From positions 85,585,001 through 85,649,000 of the forward strand of contig JALJCS010000002.1 in NCBI GenBank assembly GCA_023055355.1: DNA of 64,000 nt, read 5' to 3'. Below the pieces are notes generated by a model. It worked only from the letters and a program-made list of their open reading frames with translations. It ran no database searches and was not told the origin of the DNA. This DNA comes from Agelaius tricolor. Taxonomy: Eukaryota > Chordata > Aves > Passeriformes > Icteridae. Below are positions 23,733-34,710 of the stretch, piece by piece. Both the position numbers and the translations under genes were made by a program. How positions within the stretch are numbered: the stretch's first letter is position 1; every line of letters starts with the position of its first letter.

Positions 23733-26254
23733 CTCCCTTTGCTAAGTACCAGTCTCATCCATGGTACAGCACCAATGAGCAGAGAGCAACAACCAGCAAC
23801 AGCCATGAAAATTAAAAATCTGCATCGAAGGGCTTGCTTTGAGCTCTGGTTCTGATAAACACTTCCCTCCTAACCCAGCCACAAAGTCAAGCCAGCAACA
23901 GCTTGAAAGGATAACATCTATCAGAACTAATAAGCACTAATCTAGCATGGAAGAGATAGCAACCAATTGAGTCGACAGGCAGAGAGAGGAACAAAGTCTG
24001 GCTGCAGCACACTGAGAATCTATACAATTATAAATCATAAATTATAAAACAGCTCACTGTGGAATAAGGGTACATCCACAGTAACAATTCTAATAAATAT
24101 TTGAAAGACTGCTTTGATTTGGTTAGTGTTATAAAATTTGACTACAAATCAAATCCTTATACCTGCAAAAAAAAAAAAAAAAAAAAAGGAAAACCCTTAC
24201 CTTTCTTACCTGAATCTTCTATTCTGAATCAGAAAAGCTTCCTTCTAGAAAATCAGTTTATTTAAGGAATTGGCAGACAGCTGGCTGTGTGTATGTGTTA
24301 CAATTTTGAAGCTGTCAGAGCTCCACTTACTCTTATTTGCTAATCATACTTGTGCATCTACAAGCTACATTTTTAAATGGTATGGATGAATAATCTCTTT
24401 GCTCTTGTAGAGGTTTTTTATGGGTCTTCTAAGCTGTGCATCTATTTTCACTTGACTTTAAAGCAATCAATATGCTGGCACAAGGGCTTTGGGATAATTC
24501 ATAGCAACAATCTGTAGCAACTTACAGACTGATTTGTTCAGTTTTTTACAGACTTTTAGATTGTTCTGATGAAAACAAAATTAGAAGATTTGAAATGCAT
24601 AGTAACCAAAAAAAAAAAAAAAGGAAGGAAAGAAGATGAGGAAAGAAAGGGAAAAAGAGAAAATAAAGGATTCTGTGTTATTAAAACCTCAGGAGAGGAA
24701 TTCTCTTCTCCCTAATAAGAATCTAAGTATGACCCTTTAGTTTACATGGAGACCATGGAGACCTTCCAAATTTGTTCCAGGGTGGCAAGACAAGAATTTA
24801 GCCCCAGAAGTAACCCCTGCTCAATGACACGTATTTCAAAGATGCAGGGTAATGAGTACCAGTTCTTAGGTCATTTGCTCTGGTCACAGAGAAAGACAAA
24901 GAGGGGCACAAATTCCTGCATTTGGCTTTTTTTTGGTGCTCCTTTGTACTGAGCCTGTAGGAGCTGCCCTGGCAAAGCCAAGCAGCTCCTTCTGGTGGTG
25001 ACTGAACGTGGAGGCTCTGCACAAACTCTGGACATGGAGTCAGAGCAGAGCTCTCCTCAGCCAGTGGGTCACCTAGCACCCGACAATTTTATATACAGGA
25101 CATTATTGCACTAAACCTATTGCCATCTGCCACATGGGTGGAGATTAAACAAGACACATTTCTTTTCCTGTTGCTTCAGCCATTGCAAGGCATAAATTAG
25201 TTCGTTGATGGATTTAATTGGCCAACATGATCCATAAAGAAGGAACACATTGCATCTGTGTTGGCTGGGGAATAATGGTTCTTTACAGAGCTCTGTTTTT
25301 GTCTACATCCCCAGCAGCCATGGCACAGTCATTTTGCAGTGTGCATCAGGAGGAGGAGCTAGGGCTGCTTCCTCAGGTTCTATCAGGGTGAGGCATTTTC
25401 TGCCCAGCACAGTGGTATCCCCAACACCAACTGCAGTGGGGAATTCATATCAGTCCTGCCACAGACACAGGCAACTGGTGTGAGGGAATGGCTCTCTTAC
25501 ATCTCTGTACATCAGACAGACCTTTTTTAACTGAGCTCTCAGGGCATGGCCAAATATTCCAGCTGTGAGGAAAGCTGATTTTCTTTCTTCTGTATAGGCA
25601 AGGAAACTTCCTCTCTGCTTGTTCTGGAGAAGATGTGGAGCTGAGAAAAAGGAGGATGTGGGTCAGAGATTTGGTATTTACACACCATCCTTGAGCCTGA
25701 GCTCCACTGTTGCTGTGCAGCAAAGTAATTCTGGTCCTCTGGAGGTAAATGGTAAACACTTTCTCCACAAATGTAAAAGCAAGGGTGTTTTTTGTAAACA
25801 CTGAGGAAATGCAGGACTTTCATGCTAGTGGTCTTGGATTTCAACAAATCCTTTATTGAATTATATGTTCAAAAGCACTGGCTGTCCTGTGATCTCAGAG
25901 AAAATTTGTGCTGCCAAACAGCGCCATGCATTGGGTGCATAGTCCACACAACTTATCAGACACCACAATAGTTTATAGCAGGTGATACAGCTTTGCTTTT
26001 GCTTATTGTTGTTTTTATAATTTATTTCTGATATTGGCACATCTGAGATAAAGCTCAGCTTGGCTTTTCTCTGAAGGAAGAATCCTGGCATTTGCTACAG
26101 GAATGGTAGCCAGGAGAAATAATGAGCAAAACAGAGGTGGATTGTGGCTCCGGGAGCAAATGAGCTGAGTGAAGACAAGTTGGTTATTCACTGCATTGAG
26201 TAGGAGCACTTTGGGACTGAGATAAGGTGCTGGAAGGTCCCAGAGTGATTTGTA
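23733..26254. other. Unique noncoding sequence with two A-rich runs
   Basis: A homopolymer of 21 A lies at 24167-24187, and an A run followed by a purine-only aaggaagg/gaaagaaagg tract at 24609-24669. Otherwise no gene or recognisable transposon. Open frames near 25445-25847 are short and unfamiliar. Confidence 0.55.
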
Positions 26255-26550
26255 AAAAATAAGGGGTATTGTAGTGATAGATAGAACAAGAAGTAATAGG
26301 TACAAATTGAAAGAGGGGGAATTTAGATTAGACATTTGGAATAAATTCATTACTGTATGTGAGAAGAGACACTGGAATAGATTGCCCAGGGAGGTTGTGA
26401 ATGCCCCAACCCTGTCAGTGTTCAAAGGCAGGCTGGATAAGGCCTTGAGCAACCTGGTCTAGTGGGAGGTGTCCCTGACCATGGCAGTGGGGTTGGGACT
26501 AAAAGATCTTTGAGGTCCCTTCTAACCCCATAACATGCTATGATTCTATG
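26255..26550 (+). mobile_element. CR1 LINE 3' end fragment, plus strand
   Basis: It contains the C-terminal block read as 'RHWNRLPREVVNAPTLSVFK' near 26365-26425, then 'ggaggtgtccctgaccatgg', and ends with 'gctatgattctatgaatct' at 26530-26550, the CR1 tail repeat. It is severely 5'-truncated, which is normal for CR1, and has no long frame upstream. Confidence 0.9.
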
Positions 26551-27540
26551 AATCTTAAAAAAACAAGGAGATATAAATTGGAAGATGAAGTTTTGGAAGG
26601 GAGAGCCAGTAAATATTTACTGACAGTGAGGTGGACTTGTGCAGAGCATCCCCCTTGTCACTTCTGCAGATGCTGAGCTGTGGGGCTGAATGTTGGCTTA
26701 GCAAGAGACCAAGTCAGTTTCCTCCTCACAGGGAGCAAGAAGGCAAGGACAGATAAAGATGCTGGTGAAACCACAACAGTCCTAGGGACCAGGAATAAGG
26801 ACAGCAAAAAGGTGGTGTCCCACCTATCTGGGAAGCAGAGGAGTTGGTACACAGTGAAAAAGCTTTCCTGGGCACAGGAGTTACATCAGCCTTAGTAGAT
26901 TGATTTTTTAATATATATTTTTGGGCAGTGAGAACAGCTTCTGTAGGAGACTTCACATGCATGCTGCTGATGTCTTGATCCCTAAGTCTCTGAAACTGCA
27001 TGGCTCCACCTACAAAACCTGCCAGGAATGATCCCTGACTGGTGCTAGCTGCTGAGCTGCAACTGGGAATGGTTTGGGAAGATGTTATGTTAGTGGTCCC
27101 AGATCTGAATCAGGCTGTGAACTACTGTAACATTTATCGATGTAGACAATTCCATTCTAGGCTGGGAATATTTCCTGTATTTTTTAGTTTTTTAAAAAAG
27201 TAATGATTTCTGAGGCTATCTTTGATTTGATATAACCCTCCTCAATGTGGACCATTACTCCTGTACATTCTCACTCTTTCTTTATGCTGGTGCTACAGCT
27301 CTTATAAAAAAACCACTCAGACTCAACAACTAAAATGGGCACAGAAGCAAAACACTTCCCTGGTTGATCATGTGTAGCTAATAAATCTGTGAAAGCTATT
27401 TATTATAAGAACACTACACATTAGAAATACCATCACTTTTTGGATTAGTCTGCTGTCCACTAGCTAGTCATGATTACTAGAAAAATCCATCTGTTAGTCA
27501 CAATCACCTGACAAATAGTTTGCATACAATAAAGCTTATT
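26551..27540. other. Unique noncoding sequence, no gene seen
   Basis: A+T-rich in places (26900-26930, 27170-27230). No recognisable element. Confidence 0.5.
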
Positions 27541-27613
27541 GGGGGATTTGTCAGCTGATTTGCATGCACAGTTAAAGCATGGGGGACTTGTCAGCTGATT
27601 TGCATGCACAGTT
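27541..27613. repeat. 40-bp tandem duplication carrying POU octamer motifs
   Basis: The 40-bp unit 27541-27580 is followed by a second copy whose first 33 bases (27581-27613) match except for one base (gggggatttg versus gggggacttg). Each copy contains the octamer ATTTGCAT (27558-27565 and 27598-27605), the complement of ATGCAAAT bound by POU-family factors, extended to the self-complementary TGCATGCA. Binding is not shown, only motif identity. Confidence 0.85.
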
Positions 27614-29716
27614 CATTATTCGCTGCATTGTGTGACTAGCCACTTCTAACTTGTGATACAGTTTCTCCTCTTTACTTACAGAGAGAACTGTAAACAGGAG
27701 AAAACCAAATAGATACGTATCTAGACATATACATACATGTCAGTAAAAATGCTAAATAGCTAAACTCTTATTCTACAACCACTCATTTTTGCAAAGATAC
27801 CAAATCCCCAGGTATCTTTGAAAATACATCTGAATAATTAACAGTGATGACTCACAGCACATGGTCATGAACGTGGCCTTCTATTTATAACAATATTTCT
27901 ATATCCATCTTCTTCTTAATAAGAGCAGTAGCAGCTGAAAATAAATCACTACATAAGGCACCTCCTTTGGATAAACTCACAGGTGTAGCAACGCTTTTCT
28001 TCATTGTTGCTGCTCTCAGTCCATGAGAAGCTCTTGGGAAGAAATATGTCATATCAAGACTTACACTTTTTCAGAGTCAACAAACGTAGTTAGCCACAAA
28101 CATGCTCCTTGAAATTAATGACTTGTGTGGCTAAATTCCCTGGTAAGCCTTGAGACTAATCAAACAAGGTGGTTTTAATCTGTATACAACTGAATGACTA
28201 ATTCTGACAGATCAACCAAGATTCTCAACATAGACATTTTTGTTTCACATTCTCTCCTTCTTTTACTTTTGTAATCCTTCCATGCTCTGCATCAGCATTC
28301 AGCTTGTGTGCTAAGTAATGTGTTTTCTCATATCAGGCACTGTGGTCTTGTATCACTTTATCTCAATTTTAGGGGCAATCAGTTGAAGTTATAGAGAGAT
28401 ATAAGGCTTTTGCATCACCCTACTATCAGATCCACTTTGCTGTTTATCAATTAAAGGTCAAACACAGGTTAGAGAGGAAAAACTCTCTGAAATGCTGGTC
28501 TGATAGTATTATTACAGCTTGTGCTTTGGCATGGGGTTAGCAATATGTCAGCTGTGCAGCACAGTATATAGAAATGGAAGAGAAATTGTAGGGTTTGATG
28601 CTGAGAAGTAAAATGGAGCTAAAATAGATATAGATAAATGTGCATTTCCAATGTTTGGGGGACAAATATTCTGTTAAAAAAGTGTGTTCTGATACTGCTG
28701 CTTTCATTGATTTTGCTAAAAGGGGAAGACAAAGGTTTGTGTGGGAGTGAAGAGGCTTTTGGCTTTGTTGCTCTTGTCAGGGCTCTGCTAGATGAAAGCA
28801 GCTGGAACACCCCCCATTGTAGAAAAACTTGCCATTGGGCTAATTTGCAAGTCTCACTGGTCTATAGGATGGCCAGAGCCATCTGTATGAAACACAGATG
28901 CTTCTGCTGCAGTATTAGCAGCTCCAGTCTCATCCTTGGCAGGAATGCAGCCATTATGTACTGGCCAAAATTCCTCCAGAAGAGGGAACCAACCCATGAA
29001 CATGACATGAGAGGTTGTGTCACATTTTCCTCTTAATCTCCATTGCATTGGTGAAATCTGGTTGTTGGTGAAATCCAGACTCAAGCCCTCACCATTGCCC
29101 CGAGTCTTGAGCCTTGAGCCGTGATGCTCATCCTTCACTGTGGAGCTGTGCCAACAGAGCCCAGGACCAGCCTCAAAACAGCCCTTTGGAACATCAGTGA
29201 CTGATCATGATGATCTCCTCTTCCCCTTCTTCACACATTCCCTTCTCAGCCTTCTCAAAACACCCCAAGAAATGAGGGAGGTGTGATTTACCCTTATGAG
29301 TGCTCTGTTAGTGTGTTAGTGTGTCCCTGTCATAGTAAAGGCATCTCAGTGCCTTACAGCTCTGCCTTCAGAGTTGTAAAAGCTATTTCTCCTGCTCCTG
29401 TCCCTGCTGTAGCATGGAGCCTGGCACAGGTTGGATATTGCCTTTCCAAGGTGTACTAGCTGGTGTAAATGATTCACTGTGTATTGGAGTGTCACAGCTT
29501 GGGTACTCCAGGCTTTCATTCACTCCTGATCCTCAGAGAAATAAACCATCCTGTTACCAATCAGCTGCAGGGAAACTCTGCCCCATGGTTCACTTTCTGT
29601 TTACTGTGCAATGGTCACTGGAGCAGTGGCCGGTGAAAAGTGAAACGCCCAGGCTAGATAAGTGTCCAGCCAACCTCCAGCCAGTAAGGCACTTCCCCAA
29701 CCCGGAGTCAGGGCGT
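27614..29716. other. Unique noncoding sequence, no gene seen
   Basis: 27640-28450 is A+T-rich and CpG-poor. Frames at 28638-29138 lie on both strands and have no recognisable domain. The last 200 bases before 29717 could be a remnant of the retroviral leader belonging to the next LTR, but I see no convincing primer-binding site. Confidence 0.45.
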
Positions 29717-30227
29717 TGTGCCTAAGGCGATGTCAAGCCTTGCGGACGTGTGGCCGCAGTAGAGAGCTCCGAAGTCGCAGGATGAAATGAAGAGGCGACC
29801 CTCAGTTTCTTCGGGGGGGTGGTTTTATTGGTAGTGAAACGTGCAGGTTCAGGTAGAAGAAGCTGAGAGCCCCGAGGCAGGGAAAAGCCTCGGTTTTACA
29901 GAGGGTGGGAGGGGTGAAAGATAGCAAATCAGAGAGGGATACATTAAGGATTGGCATGATCGGAGAACCCATCAAACACAGTTGCGGGAGGGACCCTGGC
30001 CCCTAACCCAATCACTTGACACCCTGGCCCGAACTCTCTAGAAAAAGAGGCAGGGGTGTCGAGTGACAGGCAGGCTGCCAGGGGTGGGGAACAAGAAAGA
30101 TACATTTGGTAACCAAGACAACTGGGGAGGGGCTTGGGGATTGACACAAACTGGTAACAGCGGAGGACTTTCTGAGAGAACAATGGAGGGAAAACTGAAC
30201 AAGCATAAAACACACCACAACAGGTCA
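29717..30227 (-). mobile_element. ERVK-like LTR, minus strand
   Basis: A CpG-containing island that reads on the minus strand from tgacctgttgtggtg (ending at 30227) to ...ccttaggcaca (29717). On that strand the poly(A) signal aataaa is the complement of 29824-29829, about 110 bases before the LTR end, and a TATA-like tgtaaaaccgagg precedes it. Its U3 part (about 29985-30227) matches 13215-13500, whereas R/U5 do not match. No clean 6-bp target duplication was found, so the ends are estimates. No retroviral genes are evident. Confidence 0.65.
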
Positions 30228-30405
30228 CAAGCAGAATATGAGTGGATTTCTGTTGGAATCTTCTCCAGAAGGCTCAGGCTGAAGAAATAAAGACCTTGGG
30301 AACAACAGAAGGGTCTTAGATCATGGGTCAATGCTGGGGAATGCCAGCATCAGGAAATGCTGCCTCTGTCCCTGCCTTGTACCTGCCTTGGGGGCTGTGC
30401 CATAA
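30228..30405. other. Short spacer between two LTRs
   Basis: 178 bases of unremarkable sequence separate two LTRs of different families, both on the minus strand. Confidence 0.5.
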
Positions 30406-30410
30406 CTGGC

Positions 30411-31493
30411 TGTAGTGGTTTGACACTGGCCAAACACCACAAAAGCCACTCACTCACTCTCCCCTGCCATAGCTGGCCAGAGGAGAGAAAAATTCAAGAG
30501 TTCATAAGTTGAGATAAGGACCAAGAGGGAGAAAACATTCCAAGGGCAAAACTGGCTCAACTTAGAGATAGAAAATGAGTTTATTACTACCAATATCAGA
30601 GGAGGATAATAAGAAGTAAAAATAAGCCCTTAAAACACCTTTGTCCCCCCTCGCCCCCCACATCCTCCCCCTCCTTTCCCGTGACAGCCCAGGAAGAAAG
30701 GGCACAGGGGTTTTGGTCAGTTCATCACCAAGATTTTCTTTTGCTGCTCTGGGAGAGGAGTCCTTCCCCTGTGAGACCATGGGGTCCCTCCCACGGGAGA
30801 CAGTTCTCTGTGAATTCCTCCAGTGTGGCTCCAAATCTCATGAGCAGAAGTTCACCCAAAACTGCTGCAATGTGAGTCCCTCCCACGGGCACAGAGTCCT
30901 TCCAAAACTGCTGTGACAAGAGTCACTCCTGCACAGGGTGCAGTCCTTCAAGGACAGGCTGCTCCAGCCTGGAAGCAGGAGCCCTCTCCTCTGAGTCTTC
31001 CCCTGGATCACAGCCCCCTCCAGGCATCCACCTGCTGTGGCATGGGCACCTCCCCCATGGGCTGCAGGTGGATCCCTGCATTCCTCAAGGATCCATGGGC
31101 TGCAGGGGCACAGCTGCTTCACCATGCTCATCACCATGGCCTGCAGAGCAATCTTGGCTCCAGTGCCTGGAGCATCTCCTGCCCCTCCTTCTCCACTGAC
31201 CGTGGTGTTGCCATCTTGTTTCCCTCACATGTTCTCACCTCCTCCTCTTCTCTCGCTGGAATTCAAACTGCCCCACTACCTTTGATTGCTTCTTAAATAT
31301 ATTATCACAGAGGAATTACCATTCTCAAATTGACCCAGCCTTGACCAGCAGCATATCCATCTTCAAAGTCATCAGGGATTGGCTCTGCCAATCACTCTCT
31401 CTTTCACATGGTGGAAACTTCCAACAGCTTTTCACAGAAGCCACCTCTCTGTGTCCCCCAGCTACCAAAAACCAGGCCATGCAAAACCAAAAC
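30411..31493 (-). mobile_element. Solo LTR 'B' of an avian endogenous retrovirus (ERVL-like)
   Basis: TG...CA, 1083 bases, flanked by a perfect 5-bp duplication ctggc (30406-30410 and 31494-31498). It is the same family and orientation as the LTR at 2337-3384. The aataaa poly(A) signal reads on the minus strand (complement of 30580-30585). No internal retroviral sequence is attached. Open frames inside (for example 30913-31296 and 30838-31137) are not genes. The block 30744-31253 is nearly identical to 2651-3156, while the ends of this LTR have diverged from the first copy with many substitutions and indels. Confidence 0.9.
30744..31253. repeat. Near-identical block shared with 2651-3156
   Basis: 510 bases here correspond to 506 bases in LTR A. 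The differences are a 3-base and a 1-base insertion and one substitution. Before 30744 the copies differ at 'ttg' versus 'cca' and then frequently; after 31253 they differ at once ('cgctggaatt' versus 'gactagaagc'). Confidence 0.85.
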
Positions 31494-31498
31494 ACTGG

Positions 31499-33377
31499 CT
31501 TATTGAACTCTCTGTTGTCAGAAAAAACATTTTTTCTCAAAGTTGTCCTGGCAACTTATTAAACCACCATAGCCACTGAATCCTCCCCCTTAGCATGGAA
31601 CTGCTCTCTCAGGCCACCCAGTCTTTTTGTCAGCCTAGTTAATTTGTGGACCAAGTAACACAGCGCAGAGATAATTCCAGCAGGGATAATAATATCCACG
31701 GCACTCACAGCAGCCCTTCACTGCTCTGCTGTGGGAGCTGGAAGAGATCATCATTTGCTGATGATCCCTGTCTGGTTATGTGCACAGTCACTAAGCCTGT
31801 GCAAGGCAATGCATGATGTGTGTTCTGGTGGCCCTTACCCGGCTGATGTGTTTCTATGTAGTCACCGTGCTTAGCTTTTTGGGAAAGAGGATCTGGAATC
31901 CTCAATGGATCCAGAAAAAGGCTTTCCTTTTCTGCAGAGCCAGGGTTGTGGCAGGCTGTAGGAGAGTTTCAAAACCAGTAAGAAAACCCATGAAGACCAA
32001 ATTCTGGCAAATTATTGGCAGACAATAAAGTGACTCTAAAGAAATTCCTCTTCCCATGGGGTAGTCAGGGAGGAACGCTTGGATTTGTGGCCCTTAGTAT
32101 TAGATAAATTCTTACAAAGTGGAGGAAAGAGAAAAACAAGGATGATACTTAGGGAAGAAGCATCTGGCAAGTAGGCTGGGGAGTGCTAGTGTGGGTAGTT
32201 TGCTGTGTAAAAGGATGCCAGCTGTGCAAATCAGGATTTAGCTCTGCCAACCCAGGCAAAGATGATGTCTCACTGTTAGCTAGTTTTACATTTTTTATAG
32301 AAGCAAATCAGTAAACACAACTGTACACATGGGGAAATCTTTTTCCAAGATGAAAAAGTCACAGTGTACACAGCTGTACCTCAGCCCTGCCTGGTTCTTG
32401 ATGCCTTTTATGTTTAAGACTGCTACAGCTTTGAAAATAACCACTTAGAGTCCTAGATTTCACTATGGAAATAACAGAACAATATAATGGACATCTATCA
32501 AAATTACTCAAAAAATCCAAAGTACTAAATGGAAAATATTATCCTTTCTTCAGTAATTTTGCCTGACCTCTACAATTCTGAAGCAGTGTGAAAATTTTCT
32601 CTTAGATATTACAGATGAAACTGTTAAGTCCCATCATATTACTGAATTATTCCAAACCATTCTCAGAATAATACTTAAGGTAAAGGTTCATGGCAAGGGA
32701 GGGACATAGCATTTTATTTTTCTTCTTCTGAAACCATTTTTCTGCCTACTGTCTTTAGTAGTTTATCACGTAAAGGCCTTTGCTAGAAGCCAGTCTTACC
32801 TTGAGTCAGGTCTACTCACAGCACTTGGGACAGTTTTCAGAGCTGGCTGATGGCTGTGGTGGCAAGGTTTTGCTTTGTCTTTCATGGCAAATCCCAATGG
32901 GGATAGACTCTGTTGCACTGATTGTCTTTTGTACAGAAGCTGAAAACCAGGAAATGACTAGAATGCCATGAAGTTATCTCTACACTGATTCCCTACCAGA
33001 TATGATCATTGATGGGTGTCTTTGTCCATTGTACTGACAATGATAGATGAGCAGTATTGTATAAAACTAAATCTTGTCATTTGTCAGCAAAGCTACTGGT
33101 CTTCTGCTGAGGGGCTAACAGAACATGTTGGAATTTTGAAGATGAGTTCAAATATTTACAACAGGGAATATTAAGGGATACTGAAAAAATATCTTCTCTA
33201 AAAGATTTTTCTCTAAAAAATATATTCTCTAAAAGATATAAAAGCATCACTTCAGAATTGTCCAGAATAAAATTCTACCTACTCTACCTCCCAACCAGCC
33301 ACATTTGGCAGATCTACTCGTGGGGAAAAAAAAAAAAAAAAGTGCCTTCCCATGCTTTTAATAGAACAAAAGATCAG
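31499..33377. other. Unique noncoding sequence, no gene seen
   Basis: A short repeated word (ttctctaaaagat and close variants, three times) occurs at 33190-33245, and a run of 17 A around 33327-33343. No gene or other element was recognised. Confidence 0.5.
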
Positions 33378-33690
33378 AGCTAGGAAAGATTTATCACATC
33401 ATGCAGCCCATCTTCCTGATAATAGAACATTGTTTTTTGAAAGTGCACTTTTTTCTAGTGCTTTGACTAGTTGTAGAAGACCTAAATGATGGATGGTGTT
33501 TTTATCATTAACCTTGGGAAACAGTTCCAAAGCCTAACAAATCTCAGTGTCAGGCTTCTCCACATTAATGCCTCTGCTTTGTCAGTAATTTCATAGGTTT
33601 GTACTTGTTACTTCTTCTCCAAAGTGCAGGCTCTTACTCAGTGTAAAACCAGGATTAGATATTGCAGATAAATCTTGACTATCCATCCTC
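33378..33690 (-). mobile_element. Ancient CR1/L3-like LINE 3' fragment, minus strand
   Basis: The order of blocks ('catcatgcagcccatcttcc', 'ttctagtgctttgactag', 'gggaaacagttccaaagcct', 'aacaaatctcagtgtcagg') follows the complement of an old amniote CR1/L3 consensus as I remember it. It differs from the bird-specific CR1 copies in this window. It is heavily mutated with no frame, consistent with an insertion well before songbirds. Confidence 0.65.
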
Positions 33691-34439
33691 ATGCAGGTGG
33701 GCTGCTTCTCTGCAAAGCAGTTTCTTGGAAATCTGAGAGTATTTCTTCACTGAATGAGCAAAGGAAAATCCCAGTCTGGCCCTGAACTGAAAATCATTGC
33801 CATGCAAGTTGCAGAGAGCAAATTTGCAGAGAACAGCCTTGTCCATGAACCCAGTGAATTACAATGGGAAACAAACTTGGGATAAAACTTAGTTTTTGAA
33901 GCCACAGAGGTCAACCAGCTTGGCATTGGAAGGGGCAAGGAGCACACATGCTGCCAGAGATCAGCTCTTTGCTGCCAAGGTGGGAACGTTTTATAGCATG
34001 GCAACCATCATGTCTGATTGTCCGTTGCCTGTTTTTCCATTGATTTGAGCATTGGATTATCTTTTAGCACTGCACATTCTGAGGGATTTGGGCACTATGA
34101 CAGTAAAGCCATTACCCTTAGTCAAAAAAGAACATGGCCTGGAAAAGGACAGAAAAGGGCTGTGGAGATGGAGAGCTCTGAGTGCTCTGCAGGCACCAGG
34201 AAGGCTGACAGGATCTGTTTCTGTCTGCTCACACAACATGAAGGCAAGCACCAGCAAGAAGATGGGAACTGCTTGGCCTTCAGGATAGCACTGCCATGAA
34301 AAAAATAGGCAAAGGCTGGTTGTGAATAAATTAATCAGGAAAATAGGAGTGTTCTCTTCATATGGGAAGAGGACAGAAAAACAGTTTTAAGAAGTAGTTG
34401 TGCTGGTTTTTGAAAGCGATTGTGTGATCTGTGAGAATT
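33691..34439. other. Unique noncoding sequence, no gene seen
   Basis: Overlapping frames at 34018-34299 on both strands have no recognisable content. Confidence 0.5.
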
Positions 34440-34710
34440 GTAGAATCATTAGGATTGGAAAAGACCTCTAAGATCAGAGTCAAAACATTGACCTAACACT
34501 GTTAGATCCACTACTAAACCATATCCCTAAGCACCACACCTCCATGGTTTTTGAGTACTTCCAGGGATTATGACTCCACCACTCCCCTGGACAGCATGTT
34601 CCAATGCTTGACAACCTTTTCAGTGAAGAAAAGGTTGCGTGGGAGAAGAGACCAACCCCCACTTTGCTACAACCTCCTTTCAGATAGGGGTAGAGAGAAA
34701 TGGGGAGGAA
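34440..34710 (-). mobile_element. CR1 LINE 3' fragment, minus strand
   Basis: The left end carries the CR1 tail complement 'tagaatcattaggattgg', then 'aaaagacctctaagatcag', 'gactccaccactcccctgg' and 'agagaccaacccccac'. These are the 3' untranslated region and C-terminal coding end of CR1 read backwards. 5'-truncated and dead. Confidence 0.88.

Noticed and set aside
29620..29716. Retroviral primer-binding site and leader next to the LTR at 29717
   Set aside because: The sequence following the LTR end on the minus strand does not start with TGG and does not match a tRNA 3' end I can name.
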